From NCBI GenBank assembly GCA_031553045.1, contig JAVBLZ010000019.1, positions 1 to 29,201 of the forward strand: a stretch of DNA of 29,201 nt, given 5' to 3'. The DNA comes from CALXQW01 sp031553045. GTDB lineage: Bacteria > Verrucomicrobiota > Verrucomicrobiia > Opitutales > Intestinicryptomonadaceae. Shown one piece after another: positions 26,381 to 29,201 of this stretch. Every line of letters begins with the position of its first letter. Position 1 is the first letter of the stretch. Under the pieces are notes generated by a model. The model searched no databases. It was given only the letters and a program-made list of their open reading frames with translations, and had not been told where the DNA came from. The position numbers and the translations under genes were made by a program.

Positions 26381-26695
26381 TTAAAGCTTCTGCATAAATT
26401 CTATCGGCAGATTTTCTTCCATTACAAATGCCGCATTCACACCTGGCATTGGAGAAAAAGGCGGTATCAAGACGGTTTTCCCCGCCATTTCTTTTTCCAA
26501 ATCGTCAACATAATATGCCAAGTGCGTAGATGTCTGCAAAATCTCCGGCAAAGGTGAGCCTTCTAAAAAGTGCAGCCATTCAATTTTATTTGCGCTTTTG
26601 TCCGCATCCGTAACATAAACTTTAATATCGGGCAGCAAAACTGCGCCTTCGGGCATGGTTTTTGTGGGTATGCCAATGTGTGCAAGTGTTCTCAT
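26381..26695 (-). CDS. Small VOC/glyoxalase-like protein
   Basis: A 104-residue cytoplasmic protein with a vicinal-oxygen-chelate look: N-terminal LAHIGIPTK, central YVTDADKSANKIEWLHF, THLAYYVDDLEKEM and C-terminal AAFVMEENLPIEFMQ. The regularly spaced His/Glu positions (H6, H78, E99) could bind a metal in one betaalphabetabetabeta module. No catalytic activity can be named. AAGGA lies about 9 bases before the ATG. It follows the protease gene by 85 bases on the same strand; a TTGACA in that gap could be a separate promoter, but the matching -10 is poor. Confidence 0.75.
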   Translation of the reverse strand: MRTLAHIGIPTKTMPEGAVLLPDIKVYVTDADKSANKIEWLHFLEGSPLPEILQTSTHLAYYVDDLEKEMAGKTVLIPPFSPMPGVNAAFVMEENLPIEFMQKL

Positions 26696-26780
26696 AATAT
26701 AAATCCTTTTCTTGACGGAGAATGATTTTTTTTGCGTACGCTGTCAAGCATTCAGAGAACTGCTTTCAATTAAAAATGCG

Positions 26781-27890
26781 CTAATCTCTAAAGCTTTTCA
26801 TACTGCCGATTAATTCTTCATAAAGCTCAGCATACATTTTTTGTTCTGAACGCAAATATTCCGGCGCTTTTATGCTGAGCAAATTCAGACGCTCTTTATT
26901 GAACAAAATTTCAAGATTTCTTATATACTCATTTTTTGCATTTAAAAATCTTGAATGGCTTGAGGTGCCGTCCCGCTTAATTTTATCTCTCAAAAATTTT
27001 TGAGAAAGTCTTTCAAATTCCGGAGAAGCGCTTAAATTTGCAGGCAAATCTTTATCTTCTTTTGCGTTAAGAAAATTGAAATAAAGAATCAGCCTTGCCC
27101 TATACATTTTTATGGCGGAAATATTTTTATAAAGAACCTGTTGCGTAACGCTTGTCCAATTTGAAACATTGTCTAAACGAGTGCCTATGTATCTGGTTGC
27201 CGCCTTCACGCCTGAATTGCTCTTTTGAAGGGTATTTTTGGTGATGCTATCTTTGGTATTTACGCTAATCACCAAGGTTGCCACGCCTATCACCTCATTT
27301 GAATTTGTATGCAAAAAGGGACTCCCGCTATTGCCCCTGTATATCGCACAATTTGTCTCGACATATTTTGGACCAAGCCCCAATACATAACCCTTGCTGG
27401 CAAGTAAAACACCCGCCCCAAGGCTGTTTCCGCAGACTATCATTGGGTCTTTAATTTTTACGAATTTTGATATGCTATCGGCAATCTTAAGTGGGGTTAC
27501 GCCTTCGGGAATTTTTGCAATAGGTATGATTGCAATGTCTCTATCTTCAGCAATAAACATGGTGGAATATTGAATATCTTCTCCGTTTAAAGAATGTATC
27601 TCAGGAGACTCTATACCGCCTATCACATGCACATTTGTAACCACAAAAGGCTTGTCTTTTATCATTGCGATAAAGCCCGTGCCAGAGCCCGACAATCCGC
27701 CTATCGTAACAACGCTATTTTGCAAAATATCCGGCGCACTTACTTCTTCCACGCCCGCAGGCTTTTCAAGAGGTTCAGAATTAGACTCCGCAACATCCGC
27801 CGACTCCTTATCATCAGCAGACAAAGCACAAAAGCTACATAATATAATAAAGCATATTAAAAACTTTTTTACGGCAAACCTGTTAAACAT
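26781..27890 (-). CDS. Secreted trypsin-like serine protease
   Basis: A 369-residue exported protein. Residues 1-24 are a signal peptide (KKF then a long hydrophobic run, ending CALSA), followed by an acidic Ser/Glu-rich linker to about 50. The chymotrypsin-fold domain (about 55-215) has the catalytic triad: H88 (TNVHV), D118 (DRDIAI) and S188 (RGNSGSPF). Unlike DegP/DegQ there is no PDZ domain. Instead the C-terminal 150 residues are Lys/Glu/Leu-rich and probably helical. It may act in the periplasm or outside the cell on unknown substrates. The upstream 287 bp holds the tracrRNA-like gene, whose terminator (27970-27993) would insulate it. Confidence 0.85.
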   Translation of the reverse strand: MFNRFAVKKFLICFIILCSFCALSADDKESADVAESNSEPLEKPAGVEEVSAPDILQNSVVTIGGLSGSGTGFIAMIKDKPFVVTNVHVIGGIESPEIHSLNGEDIQYSTMFIAEDRDIAIIPIAKIPEGVTPLKIADSISKFVKIKDPMIVCGNSLGAGVLLASKGYVLGLGPKYVETNCAIYRGNSGSPFLHTNSNEVIGVATLVISVNTKDSITKNTLQKSNSGVKAATRYIGTRLDNVSNWTSVTQQVLYKNISAIKMYRARLILYFNFLNAKEDKDLPANLSASPEFERLSQKFLRDKIKRDGTSSHSRFLNAKNEYIRNLEILFNKERLNLLSIKAPEYLRSEQKMYAELYEELIGSMKSFRD

Positions 27891-27961
27891 AGATTTTGAA
27901 TAATGCAGTCCCCCTACTCAAGTCAAGCCGAAACGAGGATGCAATTTCTTCTGAATTCACA

Positions 27962-28096
27962 TAAAAAGAAGAGCCGGACCATAGTCCGGCTCTTTATTTG
28001 GTGGAATTAAATCCTTATTAACGGATATGTGCATTGCACACTAGGGCTAACCCTATGACCGTTCTTTGATTTCTACATGTTCTTTTAAGAACAAAA
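27962..28096 (-). ncRNA. tracrRNA-like gene of a type II CRISPR-Cas system
   Basis: Read on the minus strand, the order is that of a tracrRNA. An anti-repeat (28078-28061, ATGTAGAAATCAAAGAAC) is perfectly complementary to 18 bases of the orphan repeat in crRNA sense; then comes a 3-base bulge (28060-28058) and a lower stem CATAG (28057-28053). Next are a nexus-like hairpin AGGG-TTAG-CCCT (28054-28043, sharing two bases with the lower stem), a hairpin TGTGC-AAT-GCACA (28040-28028), a weak stem ATCC/GGAT (28026-28011), and a strong terminator (27993-27970) followed by TCTTTTT. It is divergent from the cas9 remnant, a common type II-C layout. The 5' end is a guess; GTTCTT-AA-AAGAAC (28092-28079) lies there. 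No promoter could be placed firmly. Confidence 0.72.
27970..27993 (-). terminator. Rho-independent terminator of the tracrRNA-like gene
   Basis: A perfect 10-bp stem AGAGCCGGAC/GTCCGGCTCT with a 4-base loop, followed on the minus strand by TCTTTTTAT. On the plus strand the downstream TTTATTT is weaker, so it may also work in reverse. It stands upstream of the serine protease and would block read-through into it. Confidence 0.85.
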
Positions 28097-28177
28097 CCAG
28101 CAAGCAAAATGTTATTCTTGAAGTCAATTAAATAAATATTAAATTTTTAATTAAATTATAAATTATTATAAATTATT

Positions 28178-28414
28178 ATGAACTACAAGTTAGGTTTGGA
28201 TATGGGCGCTTCATCAATAGGATGGGCGATAGTAGAATTGGACAAAAACAATAAGCCGCAATCTTTAAAAGACTTGGGCGTTAGGATATTTTCAGATTCC
28301 CGCGATGCAAAATCAAAGACACCGGATTCCGTAAAAAAAAGAATGGCTAAAGGCGCAAGGGTTTCCAGAGACAAACGTTTAATGCGCACTCTTGGTCTTA
28401 TAACACTACATTAG
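28178..28414 (+). pseudogene. cas9: Truncated cas9 (RuvC-I and start of bridge helix only)
   Basis: Seventy-eight codons whose translation is the N-terminus of a Cas9: GLDMGASSIGWAIVELD (5-22) is the RuvC-I motif with the catalytic Asp at D8; DLGVRIFSDSRDAKSKT (32-48) is the conserved segment after it; and VKKRMAKGARVSRDKRLMR (52-70) is the beginning of the arginine-rich bridge helix. Full-length Cas9 has about 1,000-1,400 residues, so the REC, RuvC-II/III, HNH and PAM-interacting parts are missing. The last codons (L77, H78 and TAG) come from the repeat at 28406-28441. No in-frame continuation exists. No Shine-Dalgarno is seen; tandem AATTATTAT(A/G) copies (28161-28180) precede the ATG. Almost certainly non-functional as a nuclease. 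Confidence 0.87.
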
Positions 28415-28441
28415 AAATGTAGAAATCAAAGAACCATAGTC
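28406..28441 (-). CRISPR. Orphan type II CRISPR-like repeat (single copy)
   Basis: A 36-bp unit, in crRNA sense on the minus strand: it starts GACTATG, continues GTTCTTTGATTTCTACAT and ends TTCTAATGTAG, with a self-hairpin CTACATT/AATGTAG at one end. Its middle 18 bases are the exact complement of the anti-repeat in the tracrRNA-like gene (28061-28078), and CTATG pairs with the lower stem, so it has the sequence the cognate crRNA repeat should have. The 36-bp size matches usual type II repeats, but the edges are inferred because there is only one copy. No second copy follows within the window, so this is the remnant of a lost array. Confidence 0.65.
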
Positions 28442-28490
28442 AATACGTAACGGCGCTAGTGCCCGAGCCGTCGCCAAGTATAACTTTTTT
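28442..28490. other. GC-rich segment beside the orphan repeat, possible last spacer
   Basis: The 30 bases after the repeat (28442-28471) are clearly more GC-rich than the DNA on either side and contain the inverted pair ACGGC/GCCGT. They could be a surviving spacer, or the distal part of a plus-strand transcript ending in the run of T at 28485-28491. Neither reading can be decided from one copy. Confidence 0.3.
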
Positions 28491-28922
28491 TCATAAATAT
28501 TTTTTCCAGTTTTTTTCGATAATTGGAGTTACATATTTAATCGTATAAGCCGCTATTTCTAATTCTCTTAAAATTTTATTTGGCTCTGTTATTTTTTTAA
28601 TATCTTCATCCAAGAAAGCCTCTATTATGCACATCGCATCTTCCCAATTTTGAATATAAATATTATCTCCATTATCTTTTAAGACATAGTATCCCAACTC
28701 AACATGCCATTCAATAAAAGAATAAAATATTTTAATTAACACCTTTTCATTTTTAACCACGAAGTGCTTAGAAAACAATTCGGAGTTATCTACAAATTTT
28801 ATGTCGAAACATAATGTACGAAGTATTTTTTTTAAAACAAATTCTCCATTAACAAATTCATCCATATCATTTTGTGTCCGAAATAAAGCTGTTTCACCAT
28901 CTTTTTGTCCTTTATTTTTCAT
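28491..28922 (-). CDS. Unrecognised 143-residue protein
   Basis: I do not recognise this family. The protein is cytoplasmic (no signal peptide or membrane segment), rich in Asp/Glu, Lys, Ile and Phe, with a central hydrophobic aromatic stretch (KIFYSFIEWHVELGYYVL) and a likely helical C-terminus (ELEIAAYTIKYV). It begins 39 bases after the stop of the partial gene on the same strand; GGGAAAG precedes the ATG. Base composition is clearly more AT-rich than in the nuo genes, suggesting different ancestry. A small, charged gene directly after the end of another gene is the arrangement of immunity proteins in polymorphic-toxin cassettes, but no toxin motif is seen. Confidence 0.6.
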   Translation of the reverse strand: MKNKGQKDGETALFRTQNDMDEFVNGEFVLKKILRTLCFDIKFVDNSELFSKHFVVKNEKVLIKIFYSFIEWHVELGYYVLKDNGDNIYIQNWEDAMCIIEAFLDEDIKKITEPNKILRELEIAAYTIKYVTPIIEKNWKKYL

Positions 28923-28961
28923 CTTTCCCAGATTTCCGTTTTGGAGTTTAATTGGTAACCT

Positions 28962-29201
28962 CTATTTTTCAGAAGATTTCTTTCTGTGCCTAGAAATTTC
29001 ACATTTATTTGAGTCTTCTACAGAGCGCTTGAGTTCTTTGTAGAAATTTTGGATTTCTGTAAACCCAAAGAGCTTCATGTTTATTGTTACAATTTTCCTG
29101 CCGTCATTGGGAACTACTATGATTCTTGGAACGGAGACCTGTGGACCAACATTTTTAAAATATTCCGAACCAAAACACACTTTTTCTATTTCACTGATCT
29201 T
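28962..29201 (-). CDS. C-terminal part of an unrecognised protein, cut by the window edge
   Basis: The frame is open to the last base of the window (KISEIEKVCFGSEYF... onward), giving at least 79 residues and a stop at 28962; a GTG at 29180 could start a 72-residue product, but the unbroken upstream frame argues for a longer gene. Visible sequence: a beta-like stretch VPRIIVVPNDGRKIVTINM, then FTEIQNFYKELKRSVED and a basic tail (RHRKKSSEK). No known domain recognised. It is probably co-transcribed with the downstream 143-residue gene and shares its AT-rich composition. Confidence 0.5.
   Translation of the reverse strand, partial: KISEIEKVCFGSEYFKNVGPQVSVPRIIVVPNDGRKIVTINMKLFGFTEIQNFYKELKRSVEDSNKCEISRHRKKSSEK

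Noticed and set aside
28406..28427. The end of the orphan repeat (TTTCTAC ... GTAG hairpin) resembles the Cas12a-type (type V-A) repeat stem.
   Set aside because: The adjoining protein fragment is clearly Cas9, and the upstream RNA contains a long anti-repeat, which Cas12a systems do not need. The resemblance is limited to a short hairpin.
28491..28922. The 143-residue protein as a Csn2-like or other Cas accessory protein.
   Set aside because: It is on the opposite strand, separated from the cas9 relic by the repeat, and shows no Cas family motif.

Overview
This looks like one chromosomal segment of a heterotrophic bacterium with moderate G+C, made of housekeeping genes with a short accessory stretch at the right edge. 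The combination of a single-chain glycyl-tRNA synthetase, a full-length GlnD, a complex I operon in nuo order and a Cas9-family fragment would suit a gut- or host-associated member of the Verrucomicrobiota (Opitutales-like). That placement is an inference from gene content; no marker in the window proves it.

Left part (1-10050). Positions 1-479 hold no gene but contain palindromic intergenic repeat elements and the end of glyS. glyS (minus) is divergent from a tightly packed plus-strand cluster: cstA (peptide/pyruvate-type carbon-starvation transporter), glnD (PII uridylyltransferase/uridylyl-removing enzyme and nitrogen sensor), a secreted metallophosphoesterase related to Mn-dependent ADP-ribose/CDP-alcohol diphosphatases, and a large secreted protein of unknown function with a TIM-barrel glycosidase look. 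Overlapping or near-touching ends suggest one operon.

Centre (10087-23417). A 13-gene minus-strand operon nuoB-C-D-E-F-G-H-I-J-K-L-M-N encodes respiratory complex I: the NADH-oxidising module (E, F, G), the quinone/Fe-S connecting module (B, C, D, I) and the membrane proton-pumping arm (H, J, K, L, M, N). nuoA, normally the first gene, is missing from this locus, and NuoG is short because most of its molybdopterin-oxidoreductase-like C-terminal part is absent.

Replication segment (23418-25404). Between nuoB and divergent dnaA lies about 560 bp of AT-rich non-coding DNA with three exact matches to the DnaA-box consensus TTWTNCACA and further near matches. It is a candidate oriC or dnaA autoregulatory region. 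dnaA ends at a strong terminator-like hairpin and is followed by an aldo/keto reductase gene, not by dnaN.

Right part (25442-29201). An aldo/keto reductase, a small VOC/glyoxalase-like protein and a secreted trypsin-like serine protease are followed by the most unusual piece of the window: the remains of a type II CRISPR-Cas locus. On the minus strand lies a tracrRNA-like gene (anti-repeat, nexus hairpin, two further hairpins, strong terminator). Divergent from it, on the plus strand, is a 78-codon cas9 stub that keeps only the RuvC-I segment and the start of the arginine-rich bridge helix. The stub reads directly into a single 36-bp CRISPR-like repeat that supplies its stop codon. The rest of cas9, cas1, cas2 and the array are gone. 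Beyond it, visibly more AT-rich minus-strand DNA encodes an unrecognised 143-residue protein and the C-terminal end of another gene that runs off the window; their arrangement resembles a toxin/immunity-type cassette, but this is unproven.
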